Positions 1 to 6,098 are shown, counted from the first letter of the stretch. The stretch: 21,289 nt of DNA from an uncultured Collinsella sp. (GCA_902489955.1 CABUBY010000018.1:1-21289); one strand, 5' to 3'. Translations and numbers: made by a program. Notes: generated by a model not told the origin, from the letters alone.

Positions 1-55
1 GCACCGTAGCGGTACCGGGCTCGATATTCCTCTGGTGCCCCCGGGCGGATTCGAA
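1..55. repeat. Direct repeat of tRNA 3' end plus terminator, copy 1
   Basis: Bases 1-55 are identical to 129-183. Read on the minus strand the unit holds the last part of a tRNA (T loop, acceptor, CCA) and then part of the terminator hairpin. The copies diverge at 56/184: copy 1 loses the rest of the tRNA, while copy 2 continues into the full 46-bp attachment sequence. The window starts inside copy 1, so its left limit is unknown. It is probably a remnant of an earlier integration, excision or duplication at the same tRNA. Confidence 0.8.
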
Positions 56-82
56 AACTCCCCCCGCGGGGAAATTGGTGAC

Positions 83-118
83 GCGGGTGTCGACGGCTCG
101 AATCCTGCCCTTAGACCA
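83..118 (+). other. Inverted tRNA 3'-end-like fragment
   Basis: On the plus strand this reads like a degenerate tRNA 3' half: GCGGGTGTCGACGG, then a T-loop-like CTCGAAT, and ACCA at 115-118. The first 14 bases equal the minus-strand tRNA piece in the attachment site (plus-strand 184-197), but the T stem does not pair and no 5' half is visible. I read it as a broken, inverted tRNA or att relic rather than a working tRNA. Confidence 0.4.
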
Positions 119-121
119 GAA

Positions 122-150
122 GAGCCCGGCACCGTAGCGGTACCGGGCTC
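122..150 (-). terminator. Native terminator of the tRNA gene (minus strand)
   Basis: Read on the minus strand this is a 13-bp stem with one G-T pair closing on the loop CTA, followed by TTCTGGTCT. It begins 10 bases after the CCA of the tRNA 3' end at 161, as expected for the transcription terminator of the host tRNA. It stayed on the left side when element 1 inserted. Most of it is repeated at 1-22. Confidence 0.6.
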
Positions 151-159
151 GATATTCCT

Positions 160-205
160 CTGGTGCCCCCGGGCGGATTCGAACCGTCGACACCCGCTTT
201 AGGAG
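160..205 (-). repeat. attL of element 1: tRNA-Arg(CCU) 3'-end duplicate
   Basis: This 46-bp block is identical to 14240-14285. On the minus strand it reads as the 3' part of a tRNA: loop CTCCTAA (anticodon CCU, hence Arg), anticodon stem, variable region, T loop TTCGAAT, acceptor CGGGGGC, discriminator A and CCA. The T stem has one A-C mismatch. No 5' half follows at 206 onward, so this is a duplicated 3' end rather than a gene. An integrase gene begins 193 bp inside. The tRNA identity is inferred from the half molecule alone. Confidence 0.85.
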
Positions 206-397
206 ATATGATTTAATGCTACCCCCTACCATTCATCAAGCATCATTGAATATCATATAACCGCAGATAAACATAGCAGTTTGTGTCTTTTGCCTCCGGT
301 AGCTGCGCCTACGCTTTTACAAACATATTACTAACAGCTTTAGCTAAACTGCACTCAATGAATTGTTGAAAACTATTCAAAGAAACGGAGCGCAAAG
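206..397. other. Left arm of element 1, upstream of the integrase
   Basis: This AT-rich stretch contains no credible ORF. It holds an imperfect inverted repeat beside the attachment core (ATATGAT at 206-212 against ATCATAT at 252-258, with AATGC/GCAT inside) and a short palindrome TTTAGCTAAA at about 339-348. Such sequences next to an attachment core are typical places for integrase or excisionase arm sites, but I cannot assign them. The integrase promoter must also lie here; I see no convincing -35/-10 pair. Confidence 0.4.
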
Positions 398-1645
398 ATG
401 TCAGAACAGCCACTAATTAGCGGAAGAGGCACGTGTTGGAAAGACAAGAGATCACCTAACACCTATCGCTATTATTTTTCCCTTGGAGTCAAGGACCCTA
501 AGACGGGGCGCTACAAACGATCCCCAACTTATACAGTTCGTTGCAAGACTAAAACAGAAGCTAAGGCTGCAATGCAGGCCAAGCTGGCTGAAATCAACTC
601 CTCTGGCACGATCACTAAAACTAAAAAGCCCACTTTGCTTGCGTCCTACTGCTGGGCCTTTCATGAAAATAGGGACACCGAGCTTGCGCCAACGAGCTAT
701 GAAAGAGAAGCGTACGATTGCAGGCATATCGAAGACCTATTCGGTGCGTTTCAGACAATTGAGGGGCTAACTCCCGATCTAATCGAAGAAACATATGCCG
801 AAGCTCGTCGTACGGGAAAATACAAACCATCAGAGCTTGTACGAATCAATGCGAAACTGCGTCAGATTTTGTCGAATGCAGTCGCAAAGAGAATAATTGA
901 CCGAAACCCCTGCGCTACCGTTCATGTTCGCAGACCACGCAACAAAAGAGAATCACTGACAATCGACCAAGTAGCTACCCTATGCACACATCTTCAACAC
1001 ATTGAGCTCACCGCCGAAGCTGTTGGTACACTAGTACTAGTGTATACGGGTATGCGGAAAGGCGAGATGCTGGGCCTCGAATGGCGCGATTGGGACCCTG
1101 CCAATAAAACCTTGAAAATTGACAGGCAGTACACCAACGATCATGAACTGAGGGCACCCAAGTCACAAGAAAGCCAACGCAAAATCCCCGTTGGAGAAAC
1201 CTTGGCCGAACGTCTTCAATCATGGTCAGCCATACAAAAAGAGCTCCTGGCCTCTCTGGGGCTGTCCCAGACTGGCAGCACTCCCATCATTAGCGATATT
1301 GCTGTCGAGCAAGGGGTCCCTACTGTCTGTCACATGAAAAACTACATCTTCAACCATTGGTTTCGCGATTTCGCAGTTAGCTGCAATCTTGGAATCTATG
1401 AGCCGAACAATTCGACTGGCGGAAAACTATATAAGGGCATCTGCCCGCATCAGCTCAGGCATTGTGTAAGCACTTTTATGCTGGCGAACGGATCGGACGT
1501 TAGAAGCGTGCAAGGTATTCTTGGCCACGCGGACCCCAATATCACGCTCAAAACGTATACAAGCCTCGTTCAACAATCAGAAATAAAAGCAGTTAAAGGC
1601 TACGAAGACTTCATCAACGCCTATATACAGAGAAGCGAGAAATAG
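398..1645 (+). CDS. int: Site-specific tyrosine recombinase (integrase) of element 1
   Basis: Phage-type tyrosine integrase, 415 residues, the normal family length. It should recombine the tRNA-end attachment site to insert and excise element 1. An N-terminal arm-binding-like region (about 1-75) and a SAM-like core-binding domain (about 80-180) precede the catalytic domain. The catalytic residues are visible: R220 in TGMRKGE, a candidate Lys at 255, H351 and R354 in HQLRH, H377 in LGHAD, and nucleophile Y387. The ATG follows GGAG with normal spacing. It lies 193 bp from attL and reads away from it. It is clearly homologous to the integrase at 14522-15820 (for example YERE-YD-RHI and the RNPC motif), though far from identical, which fits two related elements using the same tRNA. 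It is AT-richer than the genes right of it. Confidence 0.95.
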   Translation: MSEQPLISGRGTCWKDKRSPNTYRYYFSLGVKDPKTGRYKRSPTYTVRCKTKTEAKAAMQAKLAEINSSGTITKTKKPTLLASYCWAFHENRDTELAPTSYEREAYDCRHIEDLFGAFQTIEGLTPDLIEETYAEARRTGKYKPSELVRINAKLRQILSNAVAKRIIDRNPCATVHVRRPRNKRESLTIDQVATLCTHLQHIELTAEAVGTLVLVYTGMRKGEMLGLEWRDWDPANKTLKIDRQYTNDHELRAPKSQESQRKIPVGETLAERLQSWSAIQKELLASLGLSQTGSTPIISDIAVEQGVPTVCHMKNYIFNHWFRDFAVSCNLGIYEPNNSTGGKLYKGICPHQLRHCVSTFMLANGSDVRSVQGILGHADPNITLKTYTSLVQQSEIKAVKGYEDFINAYIQRSEK

Positions 1646-1863
1646 CATGTTTTTCATTCATCGTTTTTTTCATAATATTACGGTACTATAATACCGTTTC
1701 CGCAGGTAGATGCTTTATTTGATTGACATCTAATGAGTTTTAATACATGCTAAAGCTGTCAGATGACTACGCATGTAGTCATAGAAACCGGCCCCCCAAG
1801 TGCTTATGAACCTGGTACGTCTTACAAGCACAGGGAGGGCCCTCATTGAAAGGATAGCTCATC
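1646..1863. promoter_or_regulatory. Regulatory region before the excisionase-like gene
   Basis: Three signals lie here. ACGGTA (1680-1685) and TACCGT (1692-1697) form a 6-bp inverted repeat ending in TTT, a possible weak terminator after the integrase. A TTGACA box sits at 1723-1728, without a good -10 at 17 bp. A perfect 8-bp inverted repeat, ATGACTAC/GTAGTCAT with a GCAT centre (1763-1782), looks like an operator for a dimeric repressor. The next gene has an AAAGGA ribosome site just before its ATG at 1864. Assigning the TTGACA box to a promoter is tentative. Confidence 0.4.
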
Positions 1864-2109
1864 ATGGCTACTCCAAAGATTAGCACCCAGGCGTCCACAC
1901 CGACTTTCCCTACTGGTGCCGCTCAGTGCGATCGGTTGCTCCGCGTTAACGATATCCGCGAAATCACTGGCTGGAGCGAGAACACTGCACGCAAATTCAT
2001 GCGCGAGTCCGGCAAGCTCATCCAGGTCCATCGCTCTAATTACATGTTTGAAAGCTCATTCTACGAACTTTTCAAACAGCTTGAAGGTCGTACCGCCCAC
2101 CTTGACTAG
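1864..2109 (+). CDS. Small excisionase-like helix-turn-helix protein, element 1
   Basis: 81-residue protein, probably an excisionase or directionality factor, or a small DNA-binding regulator. Residues about 27-72 carry a MerR/Xis-like helix-turn-helix (LLRVNDIREITGW, then SENTARKFMRES) and an aromatic wing-like stretch, ending FYELFKQLEG. The 16741-16983 protein of element 2 has the same layout: a Thr/Ser-rich head, an HTH of equal spacing, and an end reading YDYFKKLAEE. An AAAGGA ribosome site precedes the ATG. It lies just after the integrase region and is followed nine bases later by a winged-helix gene, probably as one operon. The excisionase role is inferred from size, fold and position. 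Confidence 0.65.
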   Translation: MATPKISTQASTPTFPTGAAQCDRLLRVNDIREITGWSENTARKFMRESGKLIQVHRSNYMFESSFYELFKQLEGRTAHLD

Positions 2110-2118
2110 GCGGTAAAC

Positions 2119-2505
2119 ATGAGCGAGCTACCGTCAATTTCTGACAAATATCGCGATGATGTTAATGAGCAACGAGAGATTAGAAGGAAAATGGATAACG
2201 CGAATTTTATTTCGGTGCCCGACTGGGCGTGTTGTGCCACCACTGTCGCTGCCGAGCGCCTCATCCTCGGCCTAGTATGGAAGCTTGGAAATCCTTCCAA
2301 AAACAAACGAGCCATGGGCTTTTACGCAAAAAGCAAATGGATTGAGGAGCGCTACCACCTAAGTAAGAATACGATCTCCCGGGCCTATACCTCTTTGACG
2401 GATAAGGGGTTTATTCAAAAAGCGGGCGATGGCAGCTGGATGCTTAATTACGCCGCAGTCTACCCCGCCGCAATCGAAAACGGCTGGGAGCCCAAGAAAT
2501 CTTAA
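2119..2505 (+). CDS. Winged-helix DNA-binding protein (possible replication or regulatory protein)
   Basis: 128-residue protein I cannot name. The C-terminal half (about 60-115) looks like a winged helix-turn-helix: KSKWIEERYHLSKNTISRAY as the helices, then LTDKGFIQKAGDGSWML as the wing. The layout recalls the DNA-binding domains of plasmid replication initiators and of GntR/DprA-like winged helices. The N-terminal third is charged. The ATG at 2119 follows the stop of the HTH gene by nine bases, so the pair is likely co-transcribed. A role as replication initiator, mobilization accessory or transcription factor of element 1 is possible. No equivalent is seen in element 2, which has a DnaB-like ATPase at a comparable place. 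Confidence 0.55.
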   Translation: MSELPSISDKYRDDVNEQREIRRKMDNANFISVPDWACCATTVAAERLILGLVWKLGNPSKNKRAMGFYAKSKWIEERYHLSKNTISRAYTSLTDKGFIQKAGDGSWMLNYAAVYPAAIENGWEPKKS

Positions 2506-2589
2506 GTCCATAGCCCGACTATCGAGGTCGTGAAGGTCGGTAATCGCCGGGCGTCTATAAGAGCATGCCGCGGATGTAAAATGAAACAC

Positions 2590-2647
2590 GGTCGAATCGA
2601 AACAGTTCCCGAACAATTGGCGTCCGGCCAGACACTTCGATTCGACC
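2590..2647 (+). terminator. 12-bp inverted repeat with T-run; terminator or origin
   Basis: The perfect 12-bp arms are separated by 34 bases and followed by CTTTTTC, so plus-strand transcripts from the HTH/winged-helix pair could end here. The centre is long for a terminator and contains its own small repeats (GTTC-CC-GAAC and a GTC...GAC around CCGG). A transfer or replication origin therefore remains a real alternative. Confidence 0.4.
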
Positions 2648-2921
2648 CTTTTTCATGCCCGCATCTAAAACAATCCTATAATCATTCTCGACATCTTTAA
2701 CGCCATCACTCCCCCGCCACCAACACGTCGTTGGTGCCATTTTCAACGAATCGATATGGCCGTCCATTCATGGTCTTTAAGGCACGTGATATCATAAAAA
2801 CGTGCGGTATTTCTCCAATCGAAAACCTGCGTGAACGCATAACCTGAGACGCCTTTTTAGAACTCACCGATCGCAGGATGACTACAAATCAACAGCGGCC
2901 GTGCATTGTTCCCAGCCGTAT

Positions 2922-2940
2922 GGCATGGCGAAGCCATGCC
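2922..2940. promoter_or_regulatory. Short perfect hairpin before the coiled-coil gene
   Basis: GGCATGGC, loop GAA and GCCATGCC form a perfect 8-bp stem ending 24 bases before the ATG at 2965. CATTGTT occurs on both sides of it (2904-2910 and 2941-2947). It could be an operator, or an RNA hairpin in the leader that affects translation. Confidence 0.4.
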
Positions 2941-2964
2941 CATTGTTGATTGGAGTGCTGCACC

Positions 2965-3543
2965 ATGGCAGACAATCCGAGCGAAAAGAAAATCAGCGAG
3001 ACATCCGGCGTGAAGGCCGTCCTCGATGAGGCTGCCGAGCGGATCGAGGCGACATGGCGGGAGAAGCTGCTGCGCGAGACTGCCGACCTCAGGACCGAGA
3101 ACGCACTGCTCATGGCCCAGGTGGATGAATTCAGCCGCAAGCTCGCCGAGGCGACGGATCGGAATGAAAAGATTGAGGCCGACTGCAATGAGCGGGTCGC
3201 CTTTATAGAGGAGAAGTTCGAACTCGATACCGCGAGCCTCGAGCTCGAGAACAACGAGCTCCATGCCGCGAGCGTCAGATACCTCGCCGATGCCAGGGAG
3301 CTCGACAGGCAGGTCGTCCAGCTCCATGCCGAGGCCGTGGCCATGGTCGATGAGATCGAGCGCCTGCGCGGCGAGCGTGACGCCGCGCTGAAAGCCCAAG
3401 CCGAGTTGAACGACGCACTCCTGGCCCAGCGCGACCTGATGGCCGAGGTCGCCGCCCTCAAGGACCGCCTCGCTGCAACCGAACAGCGGGCGGCCGTGGC
3501 CGAGGCTAAGGTCGAGGTCATGACCCAGATGAAGGACGAGTAG
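2965..3543 (+). CDS. Coiled-coil protein of unknown function
   Basis: 192-residue soluble protein predicted to be almost entirely alpha-helical. From about residue 15 to the end it is rich in Glu, Ala, Leu, Arg and Asp with heptad spacing (for example LRTENALLMAQVDEFSRKL). It has no signal peptide, membrane segment or recognisable enzyme motif. I start it at ATG 2965 because GGAG lies nine bases upstream; an in-frame TTG at 2950 would add five residues (MECCT) over the ribosome site. It is convergent with the phosphoesterase operon, and the two share a hairpin at 3573-3613. Codon use is GC-rich like the phosphoesterase genes and unlike the AT-rich genes to the left. It may be a structural or tethering partner, but nothing in the sequence proves this. 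Confidence 0.7.
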   Translation: MADNPSEKKISETSGVKAVLDEAAERIEATWREKLLRETADLRTENALLMAQVDEFSRKLAEATDRNEKIEADCNERVAFIEEKFELDTASLELENNELHAASVRYLADARELDRQVVQLHAEAVAMVDEIERLRGERDAALKAQAELNDALLAQRDLMAEVAALKDRLAATEQRAAVAEAKVEVMTQMKDE

Positions 3544-3572
3544 CCCCGCGCTTCTCCTGTCAGGCTGCTGAT

Positions 3573-3613
3573 TTCTAGGAATCTTCTAGAGCGCTTCCAG
3601 AAGGTTCCTAGAA
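3573..3613. terminator. Bidirectional terminator between convergent genes
   Basis: TTCTAGGAATCTTCT (3573-3587) and AGAAGGTTCCTAGAA (3599-3613) form a 15-bp stem with a single T-G pair and an 11-base loop. It lies between the coiled-coil gene (stop at 3543) and the end of the phosphoesterase operon, and it overlaps the last codons of the operon (stop at 3586). There is no strong T-run on either side, so it may act partly by protecting 3' ends. Confidence 0.55.
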
Positions 3614-4323
3614 CCGGGCGCAGCATCTTCGATCGGCACGATGTCTCGGTAGATCAGGCGATGTCTGTCGTCGCGCCATTCGTCGCCGTGGTAATGTCCG
3701 AAGAACCAGGCTCGGTAGCCGAGCCGGCCGTCGAGCTCGGCAAGGAATCGCTGAAGTCGGTCGCCCCGATACTCGCGCCCGCGCTCGCGACACAGCTTCT
3801 CCGCCAGGGCGGCAGGGGCCTCGTGAGTCACAACGTAGTCGACCTTCCAGCCCACGCGGTCGAGCGAGGAGCGGCAGTGCTCCGTCTCTTCCTCGCTCGG
3901 CATCTCCTCGGGCCACCAGCTCCTCCCCTCCTTGCGATACTGCCTGTCGTTGCTCGCGGCACCGCCCATGGTGAGGACCGTGAGCCCGTCGATGTCGAAC
4001 ACCTCTCCGCGCATCAGGTGCAGCACGTGCGGTCGCGCCTCATGGACGAGCCCGCCGTTCCACTCCCGCACCGGCAGCCCAGCCAGGGCGTGGTGGTTCT
4101 CATGGTTGCCGTCTACGAAACACGTGGTCCAGGGCTTCGACTCGAACCAGTCGAGCCAGTATTTCTCGGCGTTGGACCCATCCCAGACAAAGCCGAAGTC
4201 GCCGGCCACGATCGCCGCGTCATCGCGCGTCAGCGTGCGGCCCAGCGGCCAAGACTTGAAGGCAAACCGGCTGGACCCGTACTCGGCCCTGCCGTGCACG
4301 TCACCTGTCGCATAGACCGTCAT
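3586..4323 (-). CDS. Calcineurin-like metallophosphoesterase 1 of operon
   Basis: 245-residue two-metal phosphoesterase with every family motif: D8-x-H10, GD at 41-42, GNHE at 72-75, H167 in VVTHE and GHYH at 209-212. Such enzymes hydrolyse phosphomono- or diesters (proteins, nucleotides, cyclic nucleotides, RNA ends); the substrate cannot be read from the sequence. It is a paralogue of the next gene upstream: both begin MTVY-TGD-H and share GDFGF, VDGNHE, TMGGA and SWWP blocks. The start is ATG 4323, which overlaps the stop of the upstream gene as ATGA, so translation is coupled; a start at 4338 would overlap more without a better ribosome site. It is cytoplasmic (no signal peptide) and last in a three-gene minus-strand operon. 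Confidence 0.88.
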   Translation of the reverse strand: MTVYATGDVHGRAEYGSSRFAFKSWPLGRTLTRDDAAIVAGDFGFVWDGSNAEKYWLDWFESKPWTTCFVDGNHENHHALAGLPVREWNGGLVHEARPHVLHLMRGEVFDIDGLTVLTMGGAASNDRQYRKEGRSWWPEEMPSEEETEHCRSSLDRVGWKVDYVVTHEAPAALAEKLCRERGREYRGDRLQRFLAELDGRLGYRAWFFGHYHGDEWRDDRHRLIYRDIVPIEDAAPGSRNLLEAL

Positions 4324-5048
4324 CAGTACGCACCCCACGGCAGGAGTTTGTCCCCGAGCCTCACGATCCGGTCATACAGCACCGTGTGCCGTTCGTCCGG
4401 ATTGCCGTCTCGGTGAAAATGGCCGTAATACCAGCGCTTGTAGTCCAGGCGGTCCTCGAGCTCGTCAAGGAATTCGGTCAGCCGGTCCACATCGGGGTGT
4501 TCCCAGCCCGGGTCCGGGTAGAGCGTCGGCGAGAGCATGCGCGTCGGGCAGGTATGGGTGATGACGCAGTCGACCTTCCAGCCGACCTCGTCGAGCTTTG
4601 TCCGCGCGGTATCGAAATCGCGCTCGTCCGGGAGCTCCTGAGGCCACCAGCTGGAATACGGCACGCGGTATTCCCTGTCCACGCTCGTGGCACCGCCCAT
4701 GGTGAAGACCGTCGATCCGTCGAGCTCGAAGGCCTCGCCGCGCGTCAGGCGCCGAATGGGCGAGGTGTCCGACAGGCGCTGCGTCAGCCCGCCATGCCAC
4801 ATCTCCATGGGGCGCTCCGCCCAGTGATCGAAGCGCTCGTGGTTGCCGTCGACGAACAGCACCGTGTAGGGGCGCGACTCCAGCCAAGCGATATCGGCGC
4901 ATTCCTCGGCAGAGAAGTCCCACGGAAAGCCAAAGTCGCCGGCGATGATCAGATAGTCGTCGCTGCCAAGGCTATCCCCAAGCTCCCAGTCGCGGAGCTT
5001 TTGCGTGTCGAGCCCACTGTGGATGTCGCCCGTCACATAGACCGTCAT
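4323..5048 (-). CDS. Calcineurin-like metallophosphoesterase 2 of operon
   Basis: 241-residue metallophosphoesterase with all metal-binding motifs: D8-x-H10, GD at 37-38, GNHE at 68-71, H165 in VITHT and GHFH at 209-212. It resembles gene 1 of the operon over its full length, so one probably arose by duplication of the other. Sequence conserved around the active site but differing in the loops after SWWP and before GHxH suggests distinct substrates. The ATG at 5048 overlaps the upstream stop as ATGA and its own stop overlaps the next ATG the same way. Without this start, the frame runs far into the upstream gene and gives nonsense residues. No signal peptide or membrane segment is seen. Confidence 0.88.
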   Translation of the reverse strand: MTVYVTGDIHSGLDTQKLRDWELGDSLGSDDYLIIAGDFGFPWDFSAEECADIAWLESRPYTVLFVDGNHERFDHWAERPMEMWHGGLTQRLSDTSPIRRLTRGEAFELDGSTVFTMGGATSVDREYRVPYSSWWPQELPDERDFDTARTKLDEVGWKVDCVITHTCPTRMLSPTLYPDPGWEHPDVDRLTEFLDELEDRLDYKRWYYGHFHRDGNPDERHTVLYDRIVRLGDKLLPWGAY

Positions 5049-5683
5049 CGGATCGCCTCTTCCCTCTTGTACGCCGCCAGCTCGCGCTCGACCTGCCTGT
5101 CGCCGGTCTCGTTGACCCACCAGGGCCATTTCACCCGGCCGCACGGCTCGTCGACTCCGGCGAACCATTCCCTCAGCTCGTCGAGGCTCACCGGGGAGTG
5201 CCCGTTGGCATCGCAACCGACGTCGTAGCGCAGAAGGCCCTGCTTGCGGTTGAACTCGTTGTACGCGCCGCCGCTGCTGTGGATGTGCCCGTGGAGGTGC
5301 CACGATCCATGGTTCATGCCCTGCCAGTCGGCCATGGGGTAATGGCTCAGGACGATCTTCTGCCCGTCGATCTTGAGCACGCAGATCGGCGGCTCCACGG
5401 TGAAGGCGCCCGCGACCGCCGGCTGGGTCCAGTCCTTGTCGTGGTTTCCCGGGACTAGGTGGATGCGCCTGCAGGCGATCCGCTTGCGCAGCCCGTAGGC
5501 GTCCTGGGCGGTCATCTTGAATGAGAAATCCCCCAGGATGTAGAGCTCGTCGTCCACGGCAACCCTGCCGTTGATGTTGTCGACGATGGCGTCGTTCATC
5601 TGCCAAATCGTCTCCCACGGGCGGTCGGTGAACTTCAGCACGTTCTCATGCCCGAAGTGGGTGTCGCTGGTAAACCAGATCAT
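5045..5683 (-). CDS. Metallophosphoesterase 3 (phage-type) heading the operon
   Basis: 212-residue metallophosphoesterase of a subgroup common in phages and plasmids, beginning MIWFTSDTHFGH. Motifs: D7-x-H9 and H12, GD at 51-52, GNHD at 79-82, H114 in LSHYP and GHIH at 132-135. It is only distantly related to the other two, so the operon holds two classes of enzyme. The start is ATG 5683, preceded by AAGGAG with eight bases between; a longer reading to 5776 would run through the leader hairpins and is rejected. It is followed by an ATGA overlap into gene 2. Its substrate is unknown; removal of a phosphate or cyclic phosphate from nucleotides or RNA ends is the family-level guess. Confidence 0.88.
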   Translation of the reverse strand: MIWFTSDTHFGHENVLKFTDRPWETIWQMNDAIVDNINGRVAVDDELYILGDFSFKMTAQDAYGLRKRIACRRIHLVPGNHDKDWTQPAVAGAFTVEPPICVLKIDGQKIVLSHYPMADWQGMNHGSWHLHGHIHSSGGAYNEFNRKQGLLRYDVGCDANGHSPVSLDELREWFAGVDEPCGRVKWPWWVNETGDRQVERELAAYKREEAIR

Positions 5684-5698
5684 ATTTATGTCTCCTTC

Positions 5699-5771
5699 TG
5701 TCGCTAAAAAACGTTCTCCTTCGAGGTCAGGAGACGTTTTATGAGCGACATGAGGTGCATATCCCTCATGT
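5699..5771 (-). promoter_or_regulatory. Structured leader (attenuator-like) of the phosphoesterase operon
   Basis: In minus-strand order, an 8-bp perfect hairpin comes first (arms 5764-5771 and 5748-5755, 8-base loop). A second hairpin follows (arms 5730-5740 and 5708-5719, one bulged base, 10-base loop), ending in a run of six T. That is the form of an intrinsic terminator, yet it stands before the first gene's ribosome site (AAGGAG). A 7-bp pairing (5744-5750 with 5699-5705) can extend the second stem but overlaps the first hairpin by three bases, so the two are partly exclusive. This suggests transcription attenuation or a ligand-sensing leader. Confidence 0.5.
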
Positions 5772-5875
5772 TTCAAGCTCCAATCTGCCGGATTTGCCCA
5801 ACTAAAAGTTTACGCTCACGCGCGAACAGGATTTGATTTTTGAAATATGGACGAATTCCTCGTCAGGAGGGTAAA

Positions 5876-5950
5876 ATGGTGCCGACGGCAGCCCAAGTTG
5901 TAGAGAGCTGGGCAGAGCCGTTGCTTAATGAAGTTGGGTCATCGTCTTAG
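5876..5950 (+). CDS. Possible 24-residue peptide, convergent with small gene
   Basis: ATG 5876 follows AGGAGGG closely and opens 24 codons ending TAG at 5950: a soluble amphipathic peptide (AAQVVESWAEPLLNEVG core). Its stop overlaps by four bases the stop of the minus-strand 41-residue gene, so the two are tail to tail. No promoter could be placed. It is as likely to be a chance ORF with a good ribosome site as a real gene; an antisense RNA reading the same way is another possibility. Confidence 0.3.
   Translation: MVPTAAQVVESWAEPLLNEVGSSS
5885..5921 (-). terminator. Hairpin after the 41-residue gene
   Basis: ACGGC plus GCCCA pair with TGGGC plus GCCGT around a 13-base loop with a small internal mismatch. 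On the minus strand it begins 25 bases after the TAA of the small gene. No T-run follows directly, so it is a weak terminator candidate. Confidence 0.3.
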
Positions 5951-6072
5951 CGACGGTGGCCTTTCTTTTTGGGCTTCGAGCCCTGCTTGAGTGCCTTGGA
6001 AAGGCCGACAAGGGCCGTGAGGAGCGAGACCATAGCGGTCAGGAGCTTCACGAGCTCGGTGAAATCGGTCAT
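5947..6072 (-). CDS. 41-residue hydrophobic/cationic peptide (toxin-like candidate)
   Basis: ATG 6072 opens 41 codons preceded by an ideal GGAGGTGAT ribosome site, eight bases from GGAGG to the ATG. Residues about 7-25 are a hydrophobic helix (LVKLLTAMVSLLTALVGLSK) and the last 16 residues are strongly basic (KQGSKPKKKGHRR). I do not recognise the family. A single short membrane helix plus a charged tail is the usual form of type I toxins, small holin-like proteins and leaderless bacteriocins. The ribosome site is paired in a leader hairpin (6081-6098), which also fits a controlled toxin. It has its own transcription unit: a terminator at 6197-6220 lies upstream and the phosphoesterase leader lies downstream. 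Confidence 0.6.
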   Translation of the reverse strand: MTDFTELVKLLTAMVSLLTALVGLSKALKQGSKPKKKGHRR

Positions 6073-6080
6073 GGGCATCA

Positions 6081-6098
6081 CCTCCCATCAAATGGAGG
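6081..6098 (-). promoter_or_regulatory. Hairpin sequestering the ribosome site of the small peptide
   Basis: In the minus-strand RNA, CCTCCAT pairs with ATGGGAGG (one bulged G) around the loop TTG. The GGAGG of the ribosome site at 6081-6085 is fully inside the stem, so translation of the 41-residue peptide should be low until the structure opens. Confidence 0.5.

Larger units (their letters stand above)
2506..2964. other. 459-bp gap with long inverted repeats
   Basis: I see no well-supported gene here. A perfect 12-bp inverted repeat has arms at 2590-2601 (GGTCGAATCGAA) and 2636-2647, a 34-base centre and CTTTTT after the second arm. It could be a terminator for the two upstream genes, a transfer origin or a replication origin. 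Smaller structures are TGCGT-GA-ACGCA at 2828-2839 and a perfect 8-bp stem with a GAA loop at 2922-2940, just before the coiled-coil gene. The promoter of that gene must lie here, but I could not place it. Confidence 0.5.

Noticed and set aside
1..205. CRISPR-like reading of the repeated bases at the left end
   Set aside because: Only two copies, both containing a tRNA end and its terminator; fully explained as duplicated tRNA/att sequence.
160..205. Complete functional tRNA gene at either 46-bp copy
   Set aside because: No matching 5' half (acceptor strand, D arm) is present next to either copy on the minus strand, so both are 3'-end duplicates only.
1701..1711. CGCAGGTAGAT shared by element 1 (1701-1711) and element 2 (14341-14351)
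   Set aside because: An 11-base match is expected by chance many times in a window of this size, and the positions relative to the integrases differ.
4386..5228. 280-residue plus-strand open frame opposite the phosphoesterase operon
   Set aside because: The minus-strand genes have all catalytic motifs and coupled starts; the plus frame shows only the GC-rich complement.
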